Source: Schizochytrium sp. TIO01
Taxonomy: Eukaryota; Sar; Bigyra; Thraustochytrida; Thraustochytriidae
Length of the DNA stretch: 64,000 nucleotides
NCBI GenBank assembly: GCA_004764695.1
Contig: SMSO01000031.1
Span: 1,969,048 to 2,033,047 of the forward strand
Direction of reading: 5' to 3'
Made by a program: the position numbers and the translations under genes. Below the pieces are notes generated by a model. It was not told the DNA's origin and did no database searches. It worked only from the letters and a program-made list of their open reading frames with translations. Positions 34,263 through 46,976 of the stretch are shown here, piece after piece; position 1 is the first letter of the stretch, and each line of letters starts with the position of its first letter.

Positions 34263-37010
34263 AAACGTTTGTTTCAACGAAAGATAAACTTGCAAAGAAA
34301 ATAATTTGTTAGTTAGTCTCAGCTAAGAAACCAAAGTGTTCAAATTTCCACAAACGGGAGACTCTTCATAGATCTTCCACTTCAAGTGCGACATAGGTCA
34401 CGATCTTGGCACCATCTAATATCTAAGTGCGCAAGGCTGCCAGCCACCTTTTTTTTCATTTTAAAGAAGACTGAAAATCTACAACTTAAAAAACAAAAAA
34501 ACAAAAAACATTTATACATAAAAGCAAGAGATCTAGAAATAAATGAATAAGTATGTCAATAATAATTAATTATTATAATGGTGATTAGAGGGCTGTTCCA
34601 TGAAAGTAAAGTCTCTCTTCTTATCATTCACCTATTCTAAAACAGGATCCCCGCCCCCCCGTGGGTACATGAAAGAACTCCTCATCTTTTCCTCAACTAA
34701 GTAGGTATCTAAGATACGCACGCACCCATGAAAGTCTGCAGAGGAGAAAAGCTTGGCTTGAGCTTTGGCCTAAGCTCGAGGAGCGTTGAAAGCGGTGAAA
34801 ATTTGCTTGAATCTCGAGACTGCGCCAACTTTCTGGGAGAAGATTCACGTGCCAACGCTCTGCCTTGCGACGTCATGAACCAATTTAGAGATAGGTAAAA
34901 TACCTATTCAAGGTCTTTCAAGCAGCTCACCCGCTGGTAAGGAGTACATAGGGAAGTGCTGCGTTGGGCTTGATTTCATTGCGCTCTTATCAACGTGAAT
35001 CATGACGCCCTGGACTTTGCAATAACCTCCAAGCACGACTACCCCCCCAATGCGAGCTCTTCGGGCTCAACAAGTCGGCTCAGAGTGAAGCTTGTGGGCT
35101 GAAGCTCGCGTCTGCGCAGACGACCCTGAGCTAGCTCGTGGGGGCGTGGAGAATGAAATTGCGACTTGTAAAACGGAGCACCTGCAGATAAACAGCGACA
35201 TTGAGTGGCGCGGAAGGTTTGAAGCGCCACGTGCTCACTCGAAAACTCGCACCAGTCTTACTTGAACAAGTTGTTCTTGGATTGCTACAGCAGTCTGTCA
35301 CTCAAATCTTTGGGCTTCGCCCTCAAACCACGAAACAGCAATGAATGAAGGAGCACATGCAAAAAAAGCGAAGAAATAAATTGCTCCTCTTAAAAGTTGG
35401 GGCCAAAACTCCAGAATGAAAGCATGAATACCTAAAGTACTGCCTACCAGGTAATAGGAACATAGCGAAAGTACCAGTTAACAAATGAAAAGAAATACTA
35501 CAACGGAGAAATCAATTCCACTTCCGTGCAAGAGCCTTTGTCTTTGAATACAACGGGATCGTTGTTGGAATCGCCTGGTTTTCTCATGTAGAGGACGCGG
35601 GTAACTGCTGCGTGCATGGTTTCCATTTGCTGGAGACTTCGAACTGCGCGCAGCCCAGCCCTAGAGACCATTCAATTCGATTGTCGCAATCAGTATTTTC
35701 AGTAGCTTGTGTGAAGTGCATTCTAAAGTTGAAGTGAAAGGATTAGGGGCCGGGACCGGGCAAACAAGTGTTTGCATCATTTGATTATGCAAAAATAAAA
35801 TTAAAAAATAAAGAGAATGACCTGTAATTGGCTGCTACTTTGGCGCCTAAGTACCTACTTCAGGCATGCTTCACAGGCTGCGTATTACCTCCTCATGCTT
35901 ACTTGAATGTGTGAGCCCGTGGAACTTAATATGATGGAATAACCCCTCGGGTTCCAGCTCTTTAGCGGATTCGCTGAGGTTGGTCTTATCCTGAGCATAT
36001 CTAGATTTGGTTAATCACCCCACCATGGCGTGCGTGACACATTGCTTGCCACCTTCAGATGTTGAATGCGCGACAATGTGGAAACCTGTGAAGCATCTCA
36101 TCTTCTTTATTGCCTCGTGTCGATCTCCTGAGGAAGGTTTGCGAAAACACTGCCATTGCACAAAACTATGACAAAACTATGACAAAACCAAGACAAATCG
36201 AACACAGAAAACAACCAGAAACTGCAGAACTACACTCTATCAAAATTCCAGGAACACATTGACAGAGAAGTGTTGATGATGCTCATTTAAAAAACTGCAA
36301 TCCGGGAGTGCAGCGATCAACAGCTCATCCATGAATTGCTTGTATCCACTCGCAAAATGAACGAGGGTGTTCCGCCCTCTCGAGAACTATAAGCAGAGTG
36401 TGTGTATGTATGTGTGAGTGAGTCATGTGAGTAGAAAGGCCTCTTGCTTGGACAATTAATCCTCTCTGCAGCTCAACAGTTTTCCCAAAATCGAGGGGAG
36501 ATTGGTTTAGCTGACGCATTCCATGGCTGCAATCACTCTTCTCCAGTATAAGACGGATGTTCCCTATAGAAAAGAAAGTGGTGTTGTGTCCAAGCTGAGT
36601 CTGGCTTGGTGTGGGTTGAACGTGAGTCAAATTCGGCTCTTTGGCAGCCTACTAGCTTCTTTTAAAAGCTCCAAAGAGTGCAACTTGCCCGAACCACCCA
36701 CTTCTTCTGTAAGATCCATCAATGGCCATTTCCATTGCAGGGGTGTCTGTGTGGGTGGCTACGGGGTTATTCTTTCTGTCTGACTATATGTTTGTTTGTT
36801 TGTTGTTTATTTCTCTCTGTCGGTCTGCTGAATCTCAGGTTGGCCATTGCCTCGAGAGAAGGCTCCGCATCCGCTCGTTACGCGGACGCCGGGGCTTTGG
36901 CAGGGCAAATTGATCCCGGTATGGGCAAGAGGCGAGAGGAGCCGTGCAATTTTTCGTTCCTCGTGGCACTTTCTTTGCACTTTGGCACGTTGAATTGTTA
37001 AGGATAGGTT

Positions 37011-37105
37011 CACCGTCCGTTAAATCCTGGTCCTCTTCCTCTATTTAAAAGGCCCTTTATTAATGACACTGACTCTGTAGAAGCATCCATGCATGCATGA
37101 ATTCA
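37011..37105. repeat. Dispersed repeat, copy A
   Basis: About 95 bases similar to 39739-39833 in the same orientation. Shared words include CACCGnCCG, TAAAnCCTG, TCCTCTAT, AATGAC and the 12-base CTGACTCTGTAG, in the same order with small indels. Both copies run into a CATT-type microsatellite on the right. This arrangement is like a short interspersed element whose 3' tail is a simple repeat. Confidence 0.7.
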
Positions 37106-37390
<285 letters not shown>

Positions 37391-38098
37391 GTAGGTACCT
37401 AGTAGTATGAATGTATAGCTAATGGCCTTGAGACGATCACGATAGTGTGCGCCCAATAATGCCTTTAGTAACGATTGGAGGAAATGCAACATTTGCAGAC
37501 TTCAAGGGTCGATCGTATCAACACTTGTCAATCCATCCTCAATGCCTGCTCCATCTGACCCTTTTCCCAAACTTGTGAAGCGGTTGCTGCCCTCGTGTCC
37601 GATTTGAGCAACGACTTTTCTGTTATTTTCGTTGCTTGTTTACCTTGCAGACATCGATGTAGACATTCGGATCCACACTTCGTTTCGAACAAACATTTTG
37701 CAAAACATACAGTATGAAACCTTTTCCCTTTATCTTTCTTTTTATAAACTTTATAATTTTTTAACGCATATAAAAGCGAGCTGCTCGCTTTTGGTATGAA
37801 AAAGCATTCCCTCTATTTTAATTACTATCATGTTTATCTACTTCCCGTGGCAATTAGAATGATGAGAATAATGAAAAGAACAACCCCCACTCTATCCCAC
37901 TCTATATCCTTGTTATGCTTCTTCCTCCGTGACAAGTCCTGAGAGGATTTCGCGCAGTTTACATAATAGGTCGACTAAGCCCTGGTCTGGACCTGTCGAC
38001 ACCCCATCTCTCGATTCTGAGTGCACCATTTGACCACTTCTTCCGCGGACTACCAACTCCTAGACCACGAGTACTTCAAAACTGAAAGAGACATTGAC

Positions 38099-38551
38099 TT
38101 TCTTTCTTTCTTAATTTCTTTCTTTCTTAATTTCTATATTTATTTCTTTGTTTCTTTCTTAATTTCTATATTTATTTCTTTGTTTCTTTCTTAATTTATT
38201 TCTTTCTTAATTTATTTCTTTCTTAATTTATTTCTTTCTTAATTTATTTCTTTCTTAATTTCTATATTTATTTCTTTCTTTATTTCTTATTTATTTCTAT
38301 ATTTATTTCTTTATTTCTTATTTCTTTCTTTATTTCTTTATTTCTTTATTTCTTTATTTCTTTATTTCTTTATTTCTTTATTTCTTATTTATTTCTTTAT
38401 TTCTTTATTTCTTTATTTCTATATTTCTTTCTTTCTTTCTTTCTTTCTTCCTTTATTTCTTTCTTCATTTCTTTCTTTATTTATTTCTTTATTTATTTCT
38501 TCATTTCTTTCTTCATTTCTTTCTTTATTTCTTTCTTTCTTTCTTTCTTTC
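38099..38551. repeat. (TTTC/TTTA)n pyrimidine-rich array
   Basis: About 450 bases of TTTC tetramers interspersed with TTTA, TTAA and ATA variants in repeated higher-order blocks. Confidence 0.95.
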
Positions 38552-39125
38552 TCAATGCGACCCTTTTCAATTCGACCTTATCAAGCCTACGCCTTCTCAC
38601 GCGACCGCGTTCTTTCTTTGAAAGCACCAAGGTAGTCGAGAAAGGGCGCGTGACATTGCGATGATCGACACGAAGATAGATAGCACGTACTTGATGTACC
38701 CGGTATCTTCATCTCGTCCTCAGGCGCACGTGATACGCTGCTGCTGTCGAAGCAGGTACTTGGAAAACCAGCTATCGATCGATCGAATGCATGCATGCTC
38801 AAGACTTCGTTGCGTCACCATCGCTCTTGATCCAAGGCACCCTTGAAAGGAACTCCTTCTTCTTTCTACTTCTTCTTCTTCTTCTCCGCTTTGGACCAAA
38901 GTCCGGAGTTCTAACTGATACCTCGTTTTTCTCTCCATTTTTTTCACTTTGGCAGACAGCCTCCTGCCATACCGGTAGTGAACCCTACCAGTAGGAACCG
39001 CATAGGCCGCTGCTACCGGTGAAGCCCCCTGCCTTCAAGCTTTACGGGATACGCTCTCGCTCAAAAGATTAAATTGGACTGACTTGATCTTGATTGAACG
39101 CAGAAACCTCAACTTTAGCTTTCGT

Positions 39126-39330
39126 ATTGAACTTGAACTTGAACTTGAACTTGAACTTGAACTTGAACTTGAACTTGAACTTGAAATTGAAATTAAAATT
39201 AAAATTAAAATTGAAATTGAAATTGAAATTGAAATTGAAATGGAAATTGAAATTGAAATGGAAATGGAAATGGAAATGGAAATTGAAATTGAAATTGAAA
39301 TTGAACTTGAACTTGAAATTGAAATTGAAG
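39126..39330. repeat. (TTGAAC)n/(TTGAAA)n hexanucleotide array
   Basis: About 200 bases. A GAACTT block of roughly ten copies is followed by AAATTG and ATGGAA variants. Open frames run through it on both strands because the unit lacks stops; these are not genes. Confidence 0.95.
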
Positions 39331-39738
39331 TCAATTCGCACATGGAGCGACCGGAAGACGAAGTTGAGCTTGAACTCGAACAGCAAACTTGAACTCGCTT
39401 CTGATCTCTAAAGTCACTAGACCGGAATAGGGGCGCCCTTTTCGAGGCACGTGTGGGTAAACTGAGCCACTACACCTTTTACGTCCTACCGAAGAGGCAG
39501 GCTATCTATCTAGCTAAGTAACTGAGTAACTAACTAACTGAGTAACTAACTAACTAACTAAGCAGCTAACCAACTCAAGGGCTCGAGCGCACTTTGGTCG
39601 ATTCAAGTGCTCTTCGATTTAAAAGGAAAGTCGAAAGCGAGAAAGCAGAGGGGAAATGAGCGATAGAACTGGCAACTTGAAGTACAGTCTTTAAAGTTTA
39701 TTAATTTGAGAGTTGGTCATTGATTTAATTTTATACAT

Positions 39739-39833
39739 CACCGCCCGCTAAACCCTGTCCTCCTCCTCTATAAAGAAACCTCTGAATGACGCTGACTCTG
39801 TAGAAACATCCATGAATGCATTCATTCTTCATT
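39739..39833. repeat. Dispersed repeat, copy B
   Basis: Partner of 37011-37105, diverged by point changes and short indels, again followed by CATT/AATC tetramers. Confidence 0.7.
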
Positions 39834-40257
39834 CATTCAATCAATCATTCATTCAATCATTCGCTCATATAAATAAATGAAGGGGAAGAAAAAAAACTGT
39901 GGCGACTGAACTGAATGTTCGTGTGCGTGCAAGACTTTATGATGCGCGTGCTTTTTACTTTCTTGTTTGCTTGCCTGCCCTGCTTTGAGCCGGGAAACAA
40001 GCTGCTTTTGGTTACGCATTTAGGTGCTCATTCATCGCGTGGGCCAAACATCATTTCGCGCAGTACCTACCTACCTACCTACCTACCTGGCAATGAAGAA
40101 GGATGAGCTCCAGTTTGCCTTGTCTTTTCCCAGTTTCTCCTTAATAGTTTGGATTTTTTATTTAGATTTTTTTTAAGATTTTATTTTTATTTTTATGAAA
40201 ACAATGTTTTATTTTATTTTATCTTATTCGTATTTTATTTTCTCTTTTCTTTTCTTT

Positions 40258-40258
40258 A

Positions 40259-40288
<30 letters not shown>
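40258..40288. repeat. (AAT)n microsatellite
   Basis: About ten copies of ATA/AAT. A (CTAC)n array of six copies lies at 40066-40087. Confidence 0.85.
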
Positions 40289-40289
<1 letters not shown>

Positions 40290-43200
40290 TTGTTTTTAAC
40301 TGCGTCTTTATAATTTGTTCTTTAACTGAAATAGAAAATAATAAAACACCTTCCATATGATATGGAGCAGGAACGAATGCATGAAGGTCCTCGCACGCAC
40401 CCGAAACGCGCACATAGAAAAGAACCCGCTGGCTGCTAAGCAGCACTTCGGGGACTCGTCTGCATGCTGACAGAATGAATGAATGCCCTCTTTCAAAAGA
40501 GCAAAAAACTCGCGCTTAGAACGATTTTGAGTTAGTATGGAGTATGTATGGAACGCTCTGAAACCAACCAAGAGTCAAACATGTACTTTCTGCAAGCCGT
40601 TCAATTGATGGTTTTTGGCCTCTTCATCCCTGGCTAGTTTACTCATACATGTGATGTTCTAAGCTGGTGAGAATAGTAGGCTGTTAGTTTCCGTGTGCTT
40701 GAAATATACAAATACAACCATTGTTTTTGTGCAACTATAAAGCTCTATTGTATATACCTTTTGAGTAGACCCAGTGGCAGTAGACTTCATTATTTTCAGT
40801 TGAAATAGAGGAGAGTCATCACTGTATGTTCTTGCTAAAACCAGTAACAACGTACTGTCCGAAGTAGTCACTCCTTTTACTCAGTAGTCACTGATAGCCA
40901 GGGCAATGGAGTAATGATTCTCAGATTGAGTTAATGAGGGCCCAAGCTCAAGTTCCGAAAGGCTCCTTGCAGGGTGTGTCAATTGATTGAGATTGTTGTA
41001 TTGGATAGAATGTTAACACCCTCAATAGTGTTGCGACACCTTGCTGTGCTGTGCAACCTCCCGCATTACAATTGTGCTTACGTCCTAGGGGAAATCAGTT
41101 AACTTGCTCTCAGAGGCCAGCCAGAATTTTATTCGTTGCTACTTGCACATGGAAGAAACACTTTGACTTCTGCTGTAAAAATGCACCTACATGCGCTCCA
41201 TATGAAGGAGACAACGTAAGCCAGAATCTGGGGTGCTTCGTCCAATTTCAGAAGGATCCAGCGGTTGAACATCAAGACTAAACCAGGATAAAGTAAGTTG
41301 CCACGAAACGAACCGAAGCGCGAAATTTTGAAATTGAACATCGACTTGACCGCAAAGTTCGAGTTCAAGAGCTGTTCGAAGAAACTACAACAACGATGGA
41401 TATCGTTGTAAACCGTAAAGCTAAGTTGTGGGGACAGCGTGCGCGCATGGTCTATGTTTGGATTATGTATGCGTTATGATCTACCTCTTAAGTAAATGCA
41501 CATCCTTCTTTTATCTCCAAATACTTTTATCTCTGTACAACACTTCATTTTAAATTAGTGGGAGGAGAACACGCAGTCGGTATTTTATACGTTATGTCAA
41601 AGTGTCGGTAAAGTTTCTGTTGTCCGTGTAAAATGCGTTTGGCAAGACTTAGTCAACGAAAGTCATATTTGATAAACTAGCTCGCGAAGAACGAGGACAC
41701 CATGAAGCTAGACCCAGTGCTAATATTTGGGGGGTTAACAAATGACGTAAAGATATTGATTGGCAGAACAAGCGTAGGCCAACCGTGAGGATAAATTAGA
41801 GATATCAAAACTTCGTGCTTTCTAAGCTTCCACCTCTTCCTCGCCTCGGACTTGAACATGTTACCGAATAAACTAGTGCCAAACACACAAAGTCTTAAAA
41901 AAAAAATATGCCGAAAGAGATGTTGCAAATGAAGTCTCACGTGCAAGTTTCGTCTGAGTTCTTTAAATAAGTCTCGTTTTCTGCCTCTTTCCGATTTTGC
42001 TTGCATAAACAGACTTAAACTCCAGCTGAATTATCTTATAATCGTAAGCTGGAAACATGTCCTTCAGTTTCATTAATTAGATATTTCAGCACTACCTAAA
42101 GAGTATGTGTTTATAGTAAAGTATATGTTCTCTCTTTGAAGGTCACATGAATTAATAGCTCTCCATAACATTTTTTTTGTTGCAGACGAGCTGCATTCAT
42201 TACGTTACTGTTATAAGTATCAACATATTTTGCCGTCCTCGACTCAGAGCAGAAAATTAAGACTTTTTGGAAACAAACAGTTTGTTCTTTTGATCTAAAG
42301 TGGGCTCCTTCGGCCAAAACAATCAATTCAAAAAACAAAATCACACTCTTTAACTATCCTTTGCGGAATATTGCAATATTACCAGCAATATCCAACGTCA
42401 GTTTCATCGATGTCGCTAACCTTAACGTGAACCAAAGGTTTTGCCGAACAACATACTGGACGATTTAGAACAATCTCAAACTAGAGTGTATTCGCTCTCT
42501 TTGACAAATGTAAATATTGTATTCTTTAAATCACTATATTAGAAAGAACTATCCAATCAGGAATATACAGTACATATTGACTTCCTCACTTTCTCAATTC
42601 TGCATTTGCCAGGGTTCATCCCCTCGTGCAGCTTGCTATGAAGGAAGGTAATAAACCTTTTCTTACTCTTTTGTTTTCCATATGCAGAGTAATCGCAGAA
42701 AGCAGCTGCACATATCTGATAATGTTCATTAATAATAGCATCATGCGATGACATATAATTAACTAAAGGTAAACAGATGAGAGTAGCATTGCTATACTTG
42801 AGCTAAACTTTGATGCGTACTTAAGGGGGCGAGGTTCACTTCACCAAAATGAAATTCTCCAGCCCAAACATTTCTTTGCTAGCTTCATTTCTTATGCATT
42901 GAGCTTTCCAACTTGCTTGCTAACTTTTGCCGACACCACATTACATAACATACCCTGATTAGGTTCAAGACCTTGCACAAGATAGCAACATGTTCTGATT
43001 CGCATGTATCACACAATAATAATACCTGCAAAATTGTTCTAAAAGGGTCAGTAGTACCTACCTTACCTATTTTAAGAAAAAAGGAAGGACACGTTTCTGT
43101 AAGTCATTGGTACCCGAGTACTACTCGACAGGTTCTAAATGACTCTTATCCTTGACTACCATAACGCCCAGGTACATAACCTTATCATGAACTTAAAATA

Positions 43201-43658
43201 ACAAAATTTCAAATTTGGGTTGTTCAAAATACAATGTCGGGTTGTCATTGAGGGTCCCCAGAGTTCTAACTCTTCGGCGCCACTACGCACCGGATTCCCA
43301 GAGAAGGCGAGCGAAGGCGAAGAAGCTCGATTGCCTTGGCGGCAAAGGCAGACTCACACTAGATCGCTATTTTCTGTTGCTCGAGGCCTTCTTCGCGTGG
43401 AAGGACTTCGACTTCGTAAGGCCTAGAAGGGACCCAGGGCCGTTTCGTTTGACCTTTGCGTTTCCCGAGTTCTGCCAGCTCGAGAGCCCGAGACCACCTC
43501 GGTTTGTACTGTTCTGATCAACATCTAATCAGCACTTCTTCATTGCTGGTATCTTTCTACACAGCAATAACTGTAACTCGCCAAACCCAGAGCTGATCAA
43601 GCAATTAACTCAGAGAAACTTGAGATCCTCGTGTATCAACCACTTTTAGCAATCCATA

Positions 43659-44303
43659 ATGTCGCCCCCAGGAACACTCAAGAAAGGCGAGGTTGACCTC
43701 GGCACCAGTATTATGGCCGTCAGCTACGGCTCTGGTGTCATTGTCGGTGCTGACAGTCGCACCTCAACTGGCGTGTACATTGCAAACCGTGTCTCTGACA
43801 AGCTCACCCCTGTGCATGACAACGTGTACTGCTGCAGATCTGGATCCGCAGCAGACACACAAGCCATCTCAGACATTGTTCGCGTGCAGCTTGGCACCCA
43901 TGCCGTTGAGTTGGGTCGTGCCCCGAGCGTGAAAACAGCTGCCAAGCTCTTCCAACGCTACTGCTATCAGTACAAGGACCGCCTCATGGCAGGCATCATT
44001 TGCGCGGGCTTTGATCCTGTAGACGGCGGATCGGTGTATTCAATTCCTCTCGGTGGAGCTATGATCAAGCAGCCATTCGCCATCGGTGGCAGTGGATCCA
44101 CTTACATTTATGCTTATTGTGATGCTAACTTTCGCGAGGGCATGACTCGTGATGAGGCCCATGCTTTTGTGAAAAAGGCTCTCGCACATGCAATGGCTCG
44201 TGACGGATCTTCTGGTGGTGTCATCCGCACGGCAATCATTGACGAGAACGGAGTCGAGCGCTTCTTCACGCCCGGTAACGAGCTCCCCTTCACTATCCAG
44301 TAA
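43659..44303 (+). CDS. PSMB6: 20S proteasome subunit beta-1 (beta type-6), caspase-like activity
   Basis: 214 aa, one exon. A 15-residue propeptide ends in LG, and the predicted catalytic Thr is residue 16 ([11 protein letters not shown]). Signature parts of the beta-1 subunit are all present: [19 protein letters not shown], which includes the catalytic Lys; [43 protein letters not shown]; and the catalytic-site DGSSGGVIR. After autocatalytic removal of the propeptide it would cleave after acidic residues inside the 20S core particle. The propeptide is shorter than in mammals. The start ATG has purine at -3, and the GC-rich 43250-43550 stretch is probably the promoter. AATAAA lies about 200 bases downstream. 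Confidence 0.97.
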   Translation: MSPPGTLKKGEVDLGTSIMAVSYGSGVIVGADSRTSTGVYIANRVSDKLTPVHDNVYCCRSGSAADTQAISDIVRVQLGTHAVELGRAPSVKTAAKLFQRYCYQYKDRLMAGIICAGFDPVDGGSVYSIPLGGAMIKQPFAIGGSGSTYIYAYCDANFREGMTRDEAHAFVKKALAHAMARDGSSGGVIRTAIIDENGVERFFTPGNELPFTIQ

Positions 44304-45343
44304 ACATTATACCTGTGGCCAACAAACATCCTAGTTCTTATCTCGTCAATTTGCAGGGCTGACTGGTTCACACAATAACCTTTCTAGCTTCCAACAGGGT
44401 TTTGGCTGTGCGTGTGCTAGATCGAGCGTACGAATGAAGTCTACCCTGCTCATAATTGAGATTCTCTCTTATCCCCTGCTTCTACTCAATGCAACAAAGA
44501 AATAAAGTAAAAAAAGTACCAAAGATCCTTATATCCCATTGTCAGCTGTTACTCATCTCCGTCAGTTGTGTCTCCAAAGTTGCCGTCTTGTATTTCTATG
44601 ATCTCTGTCATATGGAGTAGAGAAGACTCGTTACGAGGTAGAATTTAACTTGTGTAGACTGTACACGTGCTAGGTGGAATAGCGATCCATCGCGTGAAAA
44701 GTTGAGGGGTTTCTGCGAAGTTCTTGCGCCAAGCCTCTCGATAATCGACCTTCAACTGTTTCTCAAAAAGTAACTACTAACCTCATTAACAAAAAAACAA
44801 CCGAAGATGAATTAGGGAGATCATATGCCCTCATGAACCATAGCGTTGAGTTTATTTCTTTCCATCATCTTGTAGTAATATGGTGCAACAAATGCCCTTT
44901 ATTTGCTTGTTTTTTTCTGACTATCCTTGGAGTTCCCTTTTTGTAATTATAAGAAGAGCCCATTTCTCATTGATGATGGCAGTTATATTTAATTACGCTC
45001 CAACCACCGCCCAGTGTCAAGAGGGCTTTCAATACATCATATGGTATCCGCGCATGGCTCCATCAATCGATCTCGATTTTTTATTCCTGTCTTTGCTCTT
45101 AGCTAACAAAGCCTTTCACGGCGTGTTGAAACTTAGAGCTTGTGTTCGTTATGTTAAAAACAAAGGATTTTCATGTATTTACTATTTTCAATAAATAGGA
45201 TGATGACAATTTAGTTTCAAGCGAATCAATTACTCCATAAGACAAACTGTAAATCAAGTCAAAACCATCGTCGATACCAAGCTTCCAAAGCAATCCAAGG
45301 TTTATCGAGCAAGGCGTAAATTGTGGACAAGGCGTAAACAAAA
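44304..45343. other. Intergenic region
   Basis: About 1 kb, AT-rich, with no supported gene. It contains the 3' untranslated region of the proteasome gene and the promoter of the PUB-domain gene. Confidence 0.55.
44501..44506 (+). terminator. Possible polyadenylation signal of the beta-1 gene
   Basis: AATAAA about 200 bases after the stop at 44303, followed by an A-run. Confidence 0.4.
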
Positions 45344-46663
45344 ATGGCAGACGCTGCGAGTCTCGTGGAGAATCTTGCTACTGAGGCGAGCACAGCTGAT
45401 GAAGAAGACGATGACTCCTCGCGGCTCCTTGCCCTGCAAACGCTGGCCAGCGTCGTGCGCAACGTGCTTGAGCGTGGGGACGAACAGGACGGAAAGTATC
45501 GTCGACTCAGATGCGCGAATGAAGCTCTTTCGGAAAAACTTCTCCGCTATGAAAGTGCTGAAAAGGTGCTGACTTGGATGGGATTTGTCAAAGACAAGGA
45601 CCAAGACAGCTTCTTCCTTGCGCAGGACTTCGATCGCAGCAAGGTCGAGGCCATCAGGGATGCAGTCCAGGACATTGCCCCCGATCTTAATCGTGGGAAG
45701 CGGCCTCGTACGGAGGCATCTACAGAAAAATCCTCATCTTCATCCGAAGTTGTGGACGCTTCATCGACAGCAAATTCTGGCGCCACAAACGGCGAGGAAG
45801 AGGCAAAGACTGGTGAGGAGTCTAAAGAGGGTTTGACAATTTTCTGTGATGCATGTGGAAAGGCTAGAATCCTTAATGAAGAAGAGCAAAAGACTTTGCC
45901 ACAAGGCATTGATGACGAAACTTGGGTTTGCAGCAACCTGCCTCGCATTCAAGCTCTTGGGGGCTGCGAGGCCGTAGACGATGAAATTTCCGCGATCGCA
46001 GGACCGCTAGTTGGCCAGGTCCTTCTGCGACTTAATATCAAGACCCGGGCAGAGCTTGCAGCATGTGACATTGCTCAGTTTGATGCTGGTGATGAGGAGC
46101 AGATGCTCTCATTTACAATTCAGCGTGCACAAGAGCTTGAGCTACAGGATCATATGAACGACATCCTTGGCGAGGATGCAGCTACACGGCTGTCAGAACT
46201 TGCATCGCTTGGTATTGCTGCGCCGGTAGATATTCTTGACCACAAACCCGAGGGGCTGGTTAGTCTGTACGCATCAAGACTTCAATCAGCCTCGCCTCCC
46301 ACCGTGGATGAGGTCGCAGCATGGCATATCCAGGCTAAGGAAAAAGTTGAAGCATATCCATGGCTTAAGTCTTGGTCCGCAATGAACTCCGCTACGGAGA
46401 TGGATGATGCAGAAGCTGGTCCTAGTTCTTCAAGTTCCGGACAACAACAAGCTCAATCTTCGTCTTCGTCATCCTCTTCGTCTTCTTCTTCCTCCTCCTC
46501 TTCTTCATCTACCGCTGTACAACCTGTCAATGGCGAAGCACCGGTTGCCGAAACTCAGGAGCGCAAATCGTCTTCTATGTCATCAAGTGCTGGAAGAACA
46601 GAACACAGCACTGTAACTGCACCTGATGGTGGTAATTCAACAAATTCCTCCTCCTCTTCATAA
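45344..46663 (+). CDS. PUB-domain and CW-type zinc-finger-like protein
   Basis: 439 aa, one exon. Residues about 26-110 match the PUB/PUG domain (RLLALQTLASVVRNVLE, then YRRLRCANEALSEKLL, then AEKVLTWMGFV), known from peptide N-glycanase and UBX proteins, where it binds the C-terminus of the p97/VCP ATPase. After an NLS-like GKRPRTE and an acidic/Ser linker, residues 166-215 have CxxC (C168, C171), WVC (C196) and C208, the spacing of a CW zinc finger, a module that reads methylated H3K4 in other proteins. The first CW tryptophan is not seen, so histone binding is uncertain. Residues about 216-355 are helical, with a helix-hairpin-helix-like LGIAAPVDIL. The tail is poly-Ser. It may link p97 to chromatin; that is inference. 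Confidence 0.8.
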   Translation: MADAASLVENLATEASTADEEDDDSSRLLALQTLASVVRNVLERGDEQDGKYRRLRCANEALSEKLLRYESAEKVLTWMGFVKDKDQDSFFLAQDFDRSKVEAIRDAVQDIAPDLNRGKRPRTEASTEKSSSSSEVVDASSTANSGATNGEEEAKTGEESKEGLTIFCDACGKARILNEEEQKTLPQGIDDETWVCSNLPRIQALGGCEAVDDEISAIAGPLVGQVLLRLNIKTRAELAACDIAQFDAGDEEQMLSFTIQRAQELELQDHMNDILGEDAATRLSELASLGIAAPVDILDHKPEGLVSLYASRLQSASPPTVDEVAAWHIQAKEKVEAYPWLKSWSAMNSATEMDDAEAGPSSSSSGQQQAQSSSSSSSSSSSSSSSSSSTAVQPVNGEAPVAETQERKSSSMSSSAGRTEHSTVTAPDGGNSTNSSSSS

Positions 46664-46976
46664 AAGAAAGAGCACACAAAACTATAAATCCAAACTATTA
46701 TCATTTCCAATTTTTAAAGATCTTATAAACTTCCCACACCTATCGTAAGCTCCTTTTCCTCGAGCATTTTCTCTGTTTATTCTAACGCGACTGGGGGTTT
46801 AATCATCAGTTAGTAGCGATTCATCGCATATTATGTGCTATATAAACACATATATAGCCTAATACGCAAGTAGGAGTGACTGAATTACTAATCACGAATA
46901 ACAAAATTCACCTTCTCACTGAAGCGATGCAGTTGCTCTGAAGATAAACATATCAAAGAAATGTGAGTCACTAAGA
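46664..46976. other. Intergenic region between convergent genes
   Basis: 313 bases holding the 3' ends of the PUB gene and the methyltransferase gene. No repeat or ORF of note. Confidence 0.6.
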
